DNA of 64,000 bases from Planktosalinus sp963977065 (GCA_963977065.1 CAXBNF010000004.1:90937-154936); one strand, 5' to 3'; shown: positions 48,940 through 58,658, counted from the first letter of the stretch. The notes: a model not told the origin generated them from the letters alone. Numbers and translations: made by a program.

Positions 48940-50070
48940 ATGATCACCAGAGATTTAGAACATACTATAACATCCAAACTCAATAGAGGCAAGGCAATCA
49001 TCCTTGTGGGCGCGAGGCAAGTGGGAAAAACCACCTTATTGAAAAAACTGTTCTCAAATCAAAACGATGTGTTGTGGTTGAATGGCGATGAACTCGATGT
49101 ACAGGCTTTATTTGCCGGCATATCGGCAACGAGGCTTCAGGCGATCATAGGCAATAAAAAAATGATCATCATCGATGAAGCACAACGCATCAAAGAGATT
49201 GGTTTGCGACTAAAATTAATAACAGACCAGATGCCCGAGGTTCAATTGATTGCCACAGGAAGTTCCTCATTTGAATTGACAACTCAAGTAAATGAACCCC
49301 TTACCGGTAGAAAATGGCAGTACACCATGTATCCCCTGGCGTTCTCTGAAATGGTCAACCACCACGGGCTGTTATCAGAAACCCGGCTCATGCCACACAG
49401 GTTGGTGTATGGCTATTATCCCGATGTAATCAATCATCCCGGTGAAGAAAAAGAAGTGCTAAAACAATTGGCTGATAGTTATTTGTATAAAGACCTATTG
49501 GCATTGGAACAAGTACAAAAACCCGATAAATTAGTAAAACTATTGCAGGCACTTGCTTTTCAGGTGGGTTCACAGGTTTCTTATAACGAATTGGCGCAGC
49601 TCTGCGGACTGGATTCTAAAACGGTCGATAAATACATACATTTGCTCGAACAAACTTTTGTAATTTTTAAACTCGGTTCGTTCAGTAGGAATTTACGCAA
49701 CGAACTGAAAAGCAGTAAAAAGATCTACTTTTATGACAATGGAATTAGAAATGCCTTGATGGCCAATTTTAACCAAGTGGAAAGCAGACAGGATATAGGA
49801 GCCCTGTGGGAAAATTTTCTGGTTTCTGAACGCATAAAACAACTGCATTACTCAGGCAAATGGACCAATTATTGGTACTGGCGAACTAAAAACCAAAAAG
49901 AAATTGATTTTATAGAAGAATCAGACGGCAAACTTTGTGCCTATGAATTTAAATGGAACCCCAATGCAAAAACAAAACAACCGGCCTTATTTATGAACAA
50001 CTATAAAAACAGCAGCTTTAAAGCAATACATCGCACTAACTTTGATGAATTTCTTTTGATAGAAAAATAA
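48940..50070 (+). CDS. AAA family ATPase with DUF4143 C-terminal domain
   Basis: The protein (376 aa) has Walker A GARQVGKTTLL (about residues 24-34), Walker B KMIIIDEAQ (about 76-84), sensor-like IATGSSSFEL and a winged-helix middle (YNELAQLCGLDSKTVDKYIHLLEQTFVIFKL). The C-terminal DUF4143 part has WYWRTKNQKEIDFIEE and LCAYEFKW, reminiscent of a PD-(D/E)xK fold (Asp and Glu-x-Lys). These ATPases are widespread and poorly understood, often near mobile or defence genes. It is not a polysaccharide enzyme and looks like an insertion between the dehydrogenase and the epimerase. Confidence 0.83.
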   Translation: MITRDLEHTITSKLNRGKAIILVGARQVGKTTLLKKLFSNQNDVLWLNGDELDVQALFAGISATRLQAIIGNKKMIIIDEAQRIKEIGLRLKLITDQMPEVQLIATGSSSFELTTQVNEPLTGRKWQYTMYPLAFSEMVNHHGLLSETRLMPHRLVYGYYPDVINHPGEEKEVLKQLADSYLYKDLLALEQVQKPDKLVKLLQALAFQVGSQVSYNELAQLCGLDSKTVDKYIHLLEQTFVIFKLGSFSRNLRNELKSSKKIYFYDNGIRNALMANFNQVESRQDIGALWENFLVSERIKQLHYSGKWTNYWYWRTKNQKEIDFIEESDGKLCAYEFKWNPNAKTKQPALFMNNYKNSSFKAIHRTNFDEFLLIEK

Positions 50071-50107
50071 ACGGAAAATTCGCAGATGCGCAAATCAGCA
50101 AATCCGC

Positions 50108-50160
50108 AAACCTGCCTGCCGTGGTCATTGAGCGTAGTCGAAATGAAGGTAGGTCAGCAA
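50108..50160. repeat. Small inverted repeat with GTCATTGAGCG core
   Basis: ACCTGCCTGCC and GGTAGGTCAG-like ends bracket GTCATTGAGCGTAGTCGAAA, related to the repeat inside the dehydrogenase gene. It lies just upstream of the epimerase gene. Confidence 0.5.
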
Positions 50161-50170
50161 TAAAAAACAA

Positions 50171-51295
50171 ATGAAAAAAAGAAACCTAATCATATTCGGT
50201 ACACGCCCCGAGGCCATCAAAATGGCTCCGCTTGTCAAAGCGTTTGAGAAGGAATCTGATTTTGACACCAGAGTGTGTGTGACCGCACAACACCGCGAGA
50301 TGCTCGACCAGGTACTGGAGTTTTTTGAAATCACCCCACACTACGACCTCGACCTGATGAAACCCAACCAAAACCTCTACAGCCTCACGGCTGCAATCAT
50401 CACCAAACTCCAACCGGTGCTCGAGGACTACAAGCCCGACTATGTGTATGTGCACGGCGACACCTCTACTTCTGCCATCGCAGCACTGGCCGCTTTTTAT
50501 GCCGGAGCCAAAGTATGTCATGTAGAGGCCGGACTGCGCACCCACAACAAATGGTCACCCTTCCCCGAGGAAATGAACCGGCAGCTAACAGGAAGGATTG
50601 CAGACCTCCATTTTGCACCCACAGAGCAGTCAAAACAAAACCTGCTCAAAGAAAATACCCCCGAAGATAGCATTCTCGTTACCGGAAACACGGTCATTGA
50701 CGCACTGCTGTACAGTAGTGAACGGGTCAACAACCTGGATACTAAGGAAATCAACGAACTCAAAACGCTGGTACAACCCGATAAAAAGCTCATACTCGTC
50801 ACCGGCCATCGCCGTGAAAACCACGGGCAGGGGTTTATCAATATCTGTGAAGCACTCAAAGAGATTGCTCATAAGAACAGCGATGTACAAATTATTTACC
50901 CCGTACATCTCAACCCCAACGTACAAAAACCGGTCTATGAGTTGCTGAGCAATCTGGACAATGTGCATCTCATCAACCCACTGGCATACCCCGCCTTTGT
51001 ATGGCTGATGAACCAATGCTACCTGATTATAACAGACAGCGGGGGCATACAGGAAGAAGCACCCAGCCTCGGCAAACCCGTACTCGTGATGCGCGACACC
51101 ACAGAACGGCCGGAAGCCGTGGAGGCGGGAACTGTGATACTGGTGGGAACTAACAAAGAAAAAATCGTTTCAGAATGTGAGCAATTGCTCAATGATAAAG
51201 AACGTTACACTAGAATGAGCAGCCTGAAAAATCCCTTCGGGGATGGAAAGGCTTGTATGCGGATTACACAGATGATTAAAGGATTACGCGGATGA
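50171..51295 (+). CDS. wecB: UDP-N-acetylglucosamine 2-epimerase, non-hydrolysing
   Basis: This 374-aa protein has the WecB-family motifs FGTRPEAIKMAPL (about residues 8-20), VHGDTSTSAIAALAAFY, CHVEAGLRTHNKWSPFPEEMNR (catalytic Asp/Glu/His region), VTGHRRENHGQG and SDSGGIQEEAPSLGKPVLVMR. It interconverts UDP-GlcNAc and UDP-ManNAc in the cytoplasm. Together with the dehydrogenase at 47302 it can supply an UDP-ManNAcA-type sugar. It is more GC-rich than the following flippase. The GxxExxY gene starts 1 bp after its stop. Confidence 0.9.
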   Translation: MKKRNLIIFGTRPEAIKMAPLVKAFEKESDFDTRVCVTAQHREMLDQVLEFFEITPHYDLDLMKPNQNLYSLTAAIITKLQPVLEDYKPDYVYVHGDTSTSAIAALAAFYAGAKVCHVEAGLRTHNKWSPFPEEMNRQLTGRIADLHFAPTEQSKQNLLKENTPEDSILVTGNTVIDALLYSSERVNNLDTKEINELKTLVQPDKKLILVTGHRRENHGQGFINICEALKEIAHKNSDVQIIYPVHLNPNVQKPVYELLSNLDNVHLINPLAYPAFVWLMNQCYLIITDSGGIQEEAPSLGKPVLVMRDTTERPEAVEAGTVILVGTNKEKIVSECEQLLNDKERYTRMSSLKNPFGDGKACMRITQMIKGLRG

Positions 51296-51296
51296 T

Positions 51297-51689
51297 ATGG
51301 AAGAGAAGGGAAACAAGTTATTATTTGAAAAAGAAACCTATACAATCATAGGGGCCTGTATGACTGTGCATAGCGAGATGGGGAGTGGTTTTTTAGAATC
51401 TGTATATCATGAAGCATTGGAAAAAGAGTTTAAGGAACAACAGATACCTTTTGAAAGTCAAAAAAAACTAAACCTTTTTTATAAAGGCTCTCAATTAAAA
51501 AAATATTTCAAAGCAGATTTTGTTTGCTACAATCAAATATTGGTAGAATTAAAAAGTGCTACATTTATGCATAAATTAAATGATGCTCAGTTGATTAACT
51601 ATTTAAAAGCAACAAACTTTAAAGTAGGCCTGCTCATAAATTTTGGAGAATCAAGCCTGCAATGGAAACGCTTTGTAAACACCTACTAA
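51297..51689 (+). CDS. GxxExxY family protein
   Basis: The family signature is GSGFLESVYHEAL (about residues 26-38). It is followed by ADFVCYNQILVELKSA, which carries the Asp and Glu-x-Lys pattern of PD-(D/E)xK nucleases, and by QLINYLKATNFKVGLLINFG. The 130-aa length is normal. These small proteins of unknown role are often found in polysaccharide or mobile regions. Its start is 1 bp after the epimerase stop, so it may be co-transcribed. Function is not established. Confidence 0.82.
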   Translation: MEEKGNKLLFEKETYTIIGACMTVHSEMGSGFLESVYHEALEKEFKEQQIPFESQKKLNLFYKGSQLKKYFKADFVCYNQILVELKSATFMHKLNDAQLINYLKATNFKVGLLINFGESSLQWKRFVNTY

Positions 51690-51899
51690 AAGTAATGAAA
51701 ATAAAAAATAATCCACAAAATCAGCGAAATCCGCATAAATCCACGGAATCCGCAATAAAAAAAGCAAATAAGCAAATATGTAACTAAAAATAACCCATAA
51801 AATCAATAAGAATCTATTTTTGATAGGAATTGATGGGGTGTTGGAAAGAGCGGTTTTGAAGTTGTAATATGCTTTAAAGTTAATATATATTGAAATTTA
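51690..51899. repeat. Low-complexity repeats before the flippase gene
   Basis: AATCCGCATAAATCCACGGAATCCGC and similar words, related to the tract at 48690-48830, fill the first 100 bp. The rest is AT-rich with no gene. Confidence 0.5.
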
Positions 51900-53195
51900 A
51901 TGACAATTAATAACCTAATAACAAAGTTGAAAAATAACCAACTCTTTAAAGACTCCGCTTGGTCTTTGTTGGGGAATGTGGTGGGTAGAGGACTTGCTCT
52001 TGTGGCAGGTATCTTGGTGGCGCGTTTTTTAGGGAAAGATGTTTTTGGGGAGTATGGTATTATCAAAAATACAATACTTACTATCGGTGTCTTTTCAACC
52101 TTTGGATTAGGATATACAGCTACAAAGTACATAGCAGAATTTAAAGCACTTAGCCGTGATAAAATTCCTTTATTTATAAAAACTGCCAATAAAATCACGT
52201 TTACTTTTAGTGGTTTTATGGCATTGTTACTTTTTGTTTTTGCAGATTATGTTGCATTTCATTGGTTGGAAGCTGCACATCTTGGAACACCTCTTCGCAT
52301 TTTAGCTGTTTTGATAATTTTTAATGCCATTACCACCACACAAATAGGCATTCTTTCCGGTTTTGGAAAGTTTAAGGAAATAGCTAAAATCAATTCGATT
52401 GTTGGGGTGCTTACTTTTTTGTTTAGTGTTTTGCTAACCTATTATTTTGATTTAAACGGAGCTTTATTGGCATTGTTGCTGGTACAGGTGATTAACTGTA
52501 TTTTGAATTATTATGCGGTTAAGAGGGAGACCAAAACGATAGATACTTTAGTACAGCAAGATAAAACAATGCTTAAGGGTATTCTTAATTTCTCCACACC
52601 CATTGCCTTGCAGGAAGCAGTATATGCAATAACAAGCTGGCTGGCAAGTTTACTTTTGATAAAATATGCGACCTATGGTGATTTGGGTATGTACACCGCA
52701 GCGATGCAATGGAATGCAATTATTTTGTTTATACCGGGCATTTTAAGAAATGTGATATTAAGCCACTTGTCTGAAAACACTAACAATCAACTTGCCCACA
52801 ATAAAATTTTAAAACAAACCATTGCAATAAATTTTATTGCTACTTTAATACCTTGTATCTTGGTATTTATATTCTCAGGGTTGATTGCAAAAAGTTATGG
52901 GCAGACATTTGATGGTTTGGCAATACTTATATCTTTAGCCTGTTTTATAACAATATTTTCTAGTATTAGTAACGTTTATTCACAAGCTTATATGTCTAAA
53001 GGAATAAACTGGTTAATGCTTCGGATTAGACTTTTTAGGGACTTTGGTATAGTTGTTTTGGCTTATTTTTTATTAAATTTTACAAATAGTGATTTCAATG
53101 GAGCTTTATTACTTATATTAAGTGTTCTGACAATAAATATTTTATTTTTATTATTAATGTTTATTATTTACAATAAAACATTGGTTGATGAATAA
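51900..53195 (+). CDS. Oligosaccharide flippase (Wzx-type)
   Basis: The protein (431 aa) has twelve or more hydrophobic helices of the polysaccharide transporter/MATE-like family. It opens with FKDSAWSLLGNVVGRGLALVAGILVARFLGKDVFGEYG, the usual Wzx N-terminal region, and has LNGALLALLLVQVINC and SIALQEAVYAITSWLASLLLIKY-type segments. It would flip undecaprenyl-linked repeat units across the inner membrane. It begins the AT-rich core of the locus. Its stop overlaps the start of the next gene. Confidence 0.85.
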   Translation: MTINNLITKLKNNQLFKDSAWSLLGNVVGRGLALVAGILVARFLGKDVFGEYGIIKNTILTIGVFSTFGLGYTATKYIAEFKALSRDKIPLFIKTANKITFTFSGFMALLLFVFADYVAFHWLEAAHLGTPLRILAVLIIFNAITTTQIGILSGFGKFKEIAKINSIVGVLTFLFSVLLTYYFDLNGALLALLLVQVINCILNYYAVKRETKTIDTLVQQDKTMLKGILNFSTPIALQEAVYAITSWLASLLLIKYATYGDLGMYTAAMQWNAIILFIPGILRNVILSHLSENTNNQLAHNKILKQTIAINFIATLIPCILVFIFSGLIAKSYGQTFDGLAILISLACFITIFSSISNVYSQAYMSKGINWLMLRIRLFRDFGIVVLAYFLLNFTNSDFNGALLLILSVLTINILFLLLMFIIYNKTLVDE

Positions 53196-54369
53196 AAAAA
53201 TAGAAAAATCAATTATATACATTATTTCCTTTTTCTTGTATTCGGGTTACTACGTTATACTTTCTCTTTTTTTTATAAGCAATCAGGTTGACCTTACAAG
53301 GTTTTATAGTATTCCATTAAGGATGCTATTGTCTGTGCTAATGGTATTTTTTATTTTTAAAAAATGGAAAACACTAAAAAAAAGTAATGTAGCCATTCGT
53401 GTTTTTATTTTATTTAGCCTGCTGTATATCTTTAAAGTCTTGTTTTCTGAAAATTTAGGATCTTTTTTAAGTAGAAATTGGTATGAATATATTTTCTACT
53501 TTATAAGTTATGCTTTTTTGCCATTTTTATTTTTTAGTTCTGTAGATTTAAATAAGCATAAAAATACAATTTTAAATGCATTGATTTTTTCGGGATTTTT
53601 ATTGAGTATTTTAACAGTAATATTTTTTAAAGATGTCCTATTAACAGGTGGTGTTAGTCGTATTAATTTGCTTACTTATGAGACAGAAGAGGCTGTTATC
53701 AGTCCCTTAGCGCTATCGTATTCTGGAGCATTAACATTTCTACTCTGCTTGTACAGGCTTTTATATACTAATTTAAGAGGAGTTACTTTATTCTATATAC
53801 TTCTTACTATGATTGCTTCTTCATTGATTTTTCTCTTAGGATCAACAAGAGGTGCATTGTTAGCGGTGTTACTTGGAGCAATAGCTTTTATTTATTTCAG
53901 TAATGCTAAAAGAAAAATATTTTTTGTTTTTTTATTTGCTGCGTTAACACCTTTAATAATTTATGCAATTGAATTTACCGGGAGTTCAATAATTGAAAGA
54001 ACAATTAGCTCATATGAAACCGGTGATACAAGCGGAAGGGAAAAACTATGGTCTGAAGCTTTTCAGGAGTTTTTAAATTACCCTATTTTAGGGGGTAGAA
54101 TAGAAGTGTCTGGAATATATCCACATAATATATTTCTTGAGGTGATGATGGCTACTGGATTATTAGGATTGATTTTATTTTTATATTTCTTCTTTAAATC
54201 ATTTCTAAATGGTTATAAACTCGCAAAGCATAACCACATTTTTTTAATTGCTATTATGATTTTTGTAATAGGTATTTCGCAGCATATGGTTACAGGAGCT
54301 CTTTGGGGTGCAATAACGTTTTTTACTTCTTTAGGTTTATTTAACTCTAAATTAACTTATGGAAAATAA
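53188..54369 (+). CDS. O-antigen polymerase/ligase family protein (Wzy-type)
   Basis: This 393-aa protein has about ten to twelve hydrophobic helices with a large periplasmic loop near residues 265-310. That loop ends in the Wzy_C-type signature SGREKLWSEAFQEFLNYPILGG and GIYPHNIFLEVMMATGLLGL. It would polymerise or ligate polysaccharide repeat units outside the inner membrane. I use the ATG at 53188, since a TTG lies just before it. It overlaps the flippase gene and, by 11 bp, the following transferase gene. Very AT-rich. Confidence 0.8.
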   Translation: MNKKIEKSIIYIISFFLYSGYYVILSLFFISNQVDLTRFYSIPLRMLLSVLMVFFIFKKWKTLKKSNVAIRVFILFSLLYIFKVLFSENLGSFLSRNWYEYIFYFISYAFLPFLFFSSVDLNKHKNTILNALIFSGFLLSILTVIFFKDVLLTGGVSRINLLTYETEEAVISPLALSYSGALTFLLCLYRLLYTNLRGVTLFYILLTMIASSLIFLLGSTRGALLAVLLGAIAFIYFSNAKRKIFFVFLFAALTPLIIYAIEFTGSSIIERTISSYETGDTSGREKLWSEAFQEFLNYPILGGRIEVSGIYPHNIFLEVMMATGLLGLILFLYFFFKSFLNGYKLAKHNHIFLIAIMIFVIGISQHMVTGALWGAITFFTSLGLFNSKLTYGK

Positions 54370-55459
54370 AACAGTTTTTATTCTTAATTACGCCTCTCAT
54401 TATCGTTCGGTCATTTATAAAAAAATTAATGAGGAGTTAAATGCTGATTTTTATTTTGGTGATATTCCGGGTTCTAACATAAAAAAAATTGATTACTCAA
54501 TACTATCCAATTTTAAAAAGGAATTTAAAACATTTAAATTAAAGAATTTTTATTGGTACACTGGTAGTATAAGACTTGTATTTAAAAATTATAAAAACAT
54601 TGTGCTGACAGGCGACCCTCAAATAATATCTAACTGGGGGATTTTATTGTATGCAAAATTGTTAGGCAAAAAGACTTATTTGTGGACCCATGGATGGTAT
54701 GGTGATGAGAATTTAATTAAAAGAATAATAAAAAGATTCTATTTTAACTTGGCGGATATTATCTTTTTATATGGTGATTACGCAAAAATTAAAATGATAA
54801 ATGCGGGATTTAAGCCTGAAAAATTAGTGCCTATTTATAATTCGTTGGATTACGAAACACAAGTTTTAATTAGAAGGGAAATAAAAAAGTCAAATATATA
54901 TATTGAACATTTTAAAAATAATTTTCCTGTACTCATTTTTATTGGTAGAATTCAGAAATCAAAAAAAATTGAACTTTTGATTGAGGCTTTAATATTGTTA
55001 AATAAAAATAATTTTTTCTTAAATCTGGTTTTGGTGGGCGGTGAAACAAAAGGTTATGATGTTAAACAAATGGTAGAGAATAGTAATTTGCAAAATCAAG
55101 TTTGGTTTTATGGACCCTGTTATGATGAAATAAAAAATGCAGAACTTCTTTATAATGCTGATTTGTGTGTGTCTCCAGGTAATGTGGGATTAACTGCCCT
55201 CCATAGTTTAACATATGGGACACCAGTTATAGCTCATAATAGCTTTGAAAGTCAAGGGCCTGAATTTGAAACAATCATTGAAAAAAAAACAGGTGCTTTT
55301 TTTAAGGAGAATGATGTAATGGATTTAGCAAGAAAAATTAAATTACTAATTGAAAATCCATTAGATAAAAAAGAATGTTATAAAATTATTGATAAAAAAT
55401 GGAATCCCCATTATCAGATTAATATATTAAAAAACACGTTAAATGCTCCTACTAGATAG
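54359..55459 (+). CDS. Glycosyltransferase, family 4-like
   Basis: The 366-aa protein has the C-terminal half typical of GT-B transferases: VLIFIGRIQKSKKIELLIEAL (about residues 192-213), VLVGGETKGYD, VWFYGPCYDEIKNAELLYNADLCVSPGNVGLTALHSLTYGTPVIAHNSF. The E in the sugar-nucleotide site is replaced by a VGLTALHS arrangement, as in some GT4 members. It adds a sugar to the growing repeat unit at the cytosolic membrane face. Donor and acceptor cannot be deduced. Overlapping gene ends indicate one operon with Wzy and the next transferase. Confidence 0.8.
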   Translation: MENKTVFILNYASHYRSVIYKKINEELNADFYFGDIPGSNIKKIDYSILSNFKKEFKTFKLKNFYWYTGSIRLVFKNYKNIVLTGDPQIISNWGILLYAKLLGKKTYLWTHGWYGDENLIKRIIKRFYFNLADIIFLYGDYAKIKMINAGFKPEKLVPIYNSLDYETQVLIRREIKKSNIYIEHFKNNFPVLIFIGRIQKSKKIELLIEALILLNKNNFFLNLVLVGGETKGYDVKQMVENSNLQNQVWFYGPCYDEIKNAELLYNADLCVSPGNVGLTALHSLTYGTPVIAHNSFESQGPEFETIIEKKTGAFFKENDVMDLARKIKLLIENPLDKKECYKIIDKKWNPHYQINILKNTLNAPTR

Positions 55460-56468
55460 CTTATACATCAACAACAGCGGCGGTAAAGTCCTCCTCGATT
55501 ATCTGGTGTATAAACTGGAAGAGGCTAAAGTAGAAGTGTATTATCTCTTTGATGAAAGATGTAAAAAGGATTTTGGTGAAATCCCGTCAAACAGAAAAAA
55601 CTTTTTAAAAGCTACTTTATGGAACAGGTACCGCTTTTATAAACTAAAGAAGGCCTCTTTTCATACTGTTTTGTGTTTTGGGAACCTGGCACCTCCATTC
55701 AAGCTTAACGCCAGAGTTTTTACGTACTTTCATCAGCGCTTATTTCTCAACATTCCTGATACAATTGATTTTAAAACCAGGCTATTGATCAAAATCAAAA
55801 TAAGTATCTTTACCCTTTTTAGTCAGAACTCAAATGAGTGGATGGTTCAGAGCAATGCAATGAAAGAGAAGTTGGCTCTCAAAATTGGGATAGATCACGA
55901 AAAAGTTCACGTTTTGCCTTTTTACCCACCTTTAAGCGGTGAAAAGCAAAATTGTACTAAAGTACCCAATAGTTTTATCTATATAAGCAATGGTTCCTTT
56001 CATAAAAACCACAAACGATTACTTGAGGCATTTTGTTTGTTTTATGATAAAAAAAAAGAGGGTAGTTTAACATTGACGATTGGTAATGAATTTCAGGAAC
56101 TATATTCAATAGTTCAATCAAAAATTGATTTGGGTTATCCTATTAGAAATATAGGCAGAGTAGATAGAGAGGTATTGAATGAATACTACAATAGCCACGA
56201 GTATCTTATATTCCCTTCCCTTTCCGAGAGTTTTGGTTTAGGGCTGGTAGAAGCGATGGAATGTGGCTGTAAGGTGATAGGGTCAGATTTGCCCTATACC
56301 TATGCCGTTTGTGAGCCTTCTATTGTTTTTAATCCATACAATATATACAGTATGGTAGCTGCCCTTGAAAATGCTGTGCAGGGCAATGTAAAACCAACCA
56401 AGCAAGTGCTTTTTAATGAAATAGACTCAATTATAAAACTATTACAACATAATGAAAATAAAAAATAA
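55443..56468 (+). CDS. Glycosyltransferase, GT-B fold
   Basis: The 341-aa protein has SGGKVLLDYLVYKL at the N-terminus, SNGSFHKNHKRLLEAFCLF in the middle, and the donor-site region SLSESFGLGLVEAMECGCKVIGSDLPYTYAVC (Glu about residue 264, with the family E-x7-E motif in SESFGLGLVEAME). It therefore belongs to GT4-type retaining transferases. It overlaps the preceding gene by 17 bp and the following CapE-type gene by 17 bp. The specific linkage is unknown. Confidence 0.82.
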   Translation: MLLLDSLYINNSGGKVLLDYLVYKLEEAKVEVYYLFDERCKKDFGEIPSNRKNFLKATLWNRYRFYKLKKASFHTVLCFGNLAPPFKLNARVFTYFHQRLFLNIPDTIDFKTRLLIKIKISIFTLFSQNSNEWMVQSNAMKEKLALKIGIDHEKVHVLPFYPPLSGEKQNCTKVPNSFIYISNGSFHKNHKRLLEAFCLFYDKKKEGSLTLTIGNEFQELYSIVQSKIDLGYPIRNIGRVDREVLNEYYNSHEYLIFPSLSESFGLGLVEAMECGCKVIGSDLPYTYAVCEPSIVFNPYNIYSMVAALENAVQGNVKPTKQVLFNEIDSIIKLLQHNENKK

Positions 56469-57459
56469 AACCCTCCTCATTACCGGTGGTACCGGCTCGT
56501 TTGGCAATGCGGTCTTAAACCGTTTTTTAGACACAGACCATTTTAGTGAAATACGCATTTTTTCTCGCGATGAAAAAAAGCAGGACGATATGCGCACGGC
56601 TTTGCAAAGAGACAAGCTTAAATTTTACATCGGTGACGTAAGAAACTATGACAGCATTGAAAGAGCCACGCGAGGGGTTGATTATATATTCCATGCGGCA
56701 GCCTTAAAGCAAGTGCCCTCCTGTGAGTTTTTTCCTTTGGAAGCAACACGCACCAATGTGTTGGGCACGCAAAATGTTATTGATGCCGCCGCTTTTAATA
56801 AGGTTAAAAAAGTCATTTGTCTAAGCACTGATAAAGCGGCCTATCCCATTAACGCCATGGGGATTTCCAAAGCGCTGATGGAAAAAGTAGCTGTGGCAGC
56901 CTCCAGAAATTTAAAAGAAACAACCGTTTGCTTAACTCGTTATGGCAATGTGATGGCTTCTAGAGGCTCTGTGATTCCCTTATTTTTAAACCAAATTAAA
57001 GAAGGGAAGGAGTTGACCATTACCGACCCCAAAATGACCCGCTTTTTAATGTCACTCAACGAAGCGGTAGAATTGGTTTTGTTTGCTTTTGAAAATGGCG
57101 AGGCAGGCGACTTGTTTGTCAACAAAGCACCGGCCGGGACGATTGGCGATTTAGCACAGGCCTTGCTGGAACTAACCCATGCAAACAATTCCATAAAAGT
57201 AATAGGAACAAGACACGGAGAAAAACTATATGAAACCCTCTGTACCCGGGAAGAAATGATCAAAGCAGAAGATATGGGCGATTTTTACAGAATCCCCGCA
57301 GACAACAGAGACCTCAATTATGATAAATACTTCTCTCAGGGAAACAAATCCATCTCTGAGTTTGAAGACTACAACTCCTCTAACACCCAACAACAGGATG
57401 TGGAAGGAATGAAAAAACTGCTCAAGAGTTTACCAATCGTTCAGGAAATGATGAAATAA
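56452..57459 (+). CDS. capE: UDP-GlcNAc 4,6-dehydratase/5-epimerase, CapE/WbjB-like
   Basis: This extended SDR of 335 aa has TGGTGSFGNAVLNRFL for cofactor binding (about residues 10-25), FSRDEKKQDDMR, VDYIFHAAALKQVPSCEFFP, LSTDKAAYPINAMGISKALMEK (catalytic region with Lys of MGISK) and TRYGNVMASRGSVIP. These are the motifs of the UDP-GlcNAc inverting 4,6-dehydratase family, including CapE/WbjB and FnlA. With the CapF and CapG homologues just downstream it would start UDP-L-FucNAc synthesis. It overlaps the transferase gene upstream. GC content rises again from here. Confidence 0.88.
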   Translation: MKIKNKTLLITGGTGSFGNAVLNRFLDTDHFSEIRIFSRDEKKQDDMRTALQRDKLKFYIGDVRNYDSIERATRGVDYIFHAAALKQVPSCEFFPLEATRTNVLGTQNVIDAAAFNKVKKVICLSTDKAAYPINAMGISKALMEKVAVAASRNLKETTVCLTRYGNVMASRGSVIPLFLNQIKEGKELTITDPKMTRFLMSLNEAVELVLFAFENGEAGDLFVNKAPAGTIGDLAQALLELTHANNSIKVIGTRHGEKLYETLCTREEMIKAEDMGDFYRIPADNRDLNYDKYFSQGNKSISEFEDYNSSNTQQQDVEGMKKLLKSLPIVQEMMK

Positions 57460-57495
57460 TGACCAACAAATCAAAACCTTAAACGCACAATACTA

Positions 57496-58641
57496 ATGAA
57501 TATACTCATCACTGGTTCAAAAGGATTTATCGGTAAAAACCTGGTGGCGGAACTCCATAACCTAAAAGAAGGAAAAACAAAACACAAATACCTGCAGCCA
57601 AACCTCAGTATATTAGAGTTTGACAAAGACACCAATCCCATTGAACTGGACCGGTATTGCAAACAAGCCGATTTTGTCTTTCATTTAGCCGGAGTCAACA
57701 GACCCCGGGAGCAAAGCGAATTTATGGAGGGGAATTATGGGTTTACGAGTGAATTGCTGTCACTACTAAAAAAACACAACAACACCTGCCCAATGATGAT
57801 CTCTTCTTCCATTCAGGCCGAGCTTGATAACCCCTATGGAAAATCAAAAAGAGCAGGGGAGGAGTTGCTGCTCAATTACAGTAAAGAAACTGGAGCAAAG
57901 GTGTTGATCTATCGGTTCCCCAATGTGTTTGGAAAATGGTGCAAGCCCAACTACAACAGTGCCGTGGCCACCTTTTGCCACAACATCGCCCACGGTTTGC
58001 CCATACAGGTAAACGACCCCAATGTGATGATGACCCTGGTGTATATTGATGATGTCATTCAGGAGCTCATCAATGCGCTGGTGGATCGGGCAAATGAGCA
58101 AGGCAATTACTGCAAAGTAGCGGTGGAGCATACCATCAAATTAGGCGAAATCGTGGCATTAATTGAATCGTTTAAAGAAAGTCGTTCCACTTTGCAAGTC
58201 CCAGATTTATCGGACGCGTTTACAAAAAAACTGTACTCAACCTATCTAAGTTACTTGCCGGAGGATCAATTCTCTTATCCGCTAAAAATGAATGTGGATG
58301 ACAGGGGGTCTTTTACAGAATTTTTAAAGTCACCTGATCGCGGACAAGTGTCTGTCAATATTTCAAAACCGGGCATCACCAAAGGAAACCACTGGCACCA
58401 CACCAAAAACGAAAAGTTTTTAGTGGTAGCAGGAAAAGGGGCCATACGGTTTAGACGTGTTGATGCACCTTCAGAAATTATTGAGTATTTTGTTTCAGGC
58501 GAAAAATTGGAAGTCCTGGACATCCCTGTGGGATATACCCATAACATTGAAAACTTGGGGGATAGCGATATGGTCACCGTGATGTGGGTGAATGAAATTT
58601 TTGACCCCGGGCGACCCGATACTTATTTTGATGTGGTGTAA
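57496..58641 (+). CDS. capF: CapF/WbjC-like bifunctional reductase-epimerase
   Basis: The protein (381 aa) has an N-terminal SDR domain (TGSKGFIGKNLVAEL, FVFHLAGVNRPR, NPYGKSKRAGEELL, MMTLVYIDDVIQELI; about residues 1-245). A C-terminal cupin domain follows (GSFTEFLKSPDRGQVSVNISKPGITKGNHWHHTKNEKFLVVAGKG, about 265-380), with the metal-binding GNHWHHTKNEKF. This two-domain layout is specific to CapF/WbjC/FnlB, which acts after CapE in UDP-L-FucNAc synthesis. It lies 36 bp after capE and 17 bp before the WxcM-like cupin gene. Confidence 0.9.
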   Translation: MNILITGSKGFIGKNLVAELHNLKEGKTKHKYLQPNLSILEFDKDTNPIELDRYCKQADFVFHLAGVNRPREQSEFMEGNYGFTSELLSLLKKHNNTCPMMISSSIQAELDNPYGKSKRAGEELLLNYSKETGAKVLIYRFPNVFGKWCKPNYNSAVATFCHNIAHGLPIQVNDPNVMMTLVYIDDVIQELINALVDRANEQGNYCKVAVEHTIKLGEIVALIESFKESRSTLQVPDLSDAFTKKLYSTYLSYLPEDQFSYPLKMNVDDRGSFTEFLKSPDRGQVSVNISKPGITKGNHWHHTKNEKFLVVAGKGAIRFRRVDAPSEIIEYFVSGEKLEVLDIPVGYTHNIENLGDSDMVTVMWVNEIFDPGRPDTYFDVV

Positions 58642-58658
58642 ATAAAGCGACGATTCAC

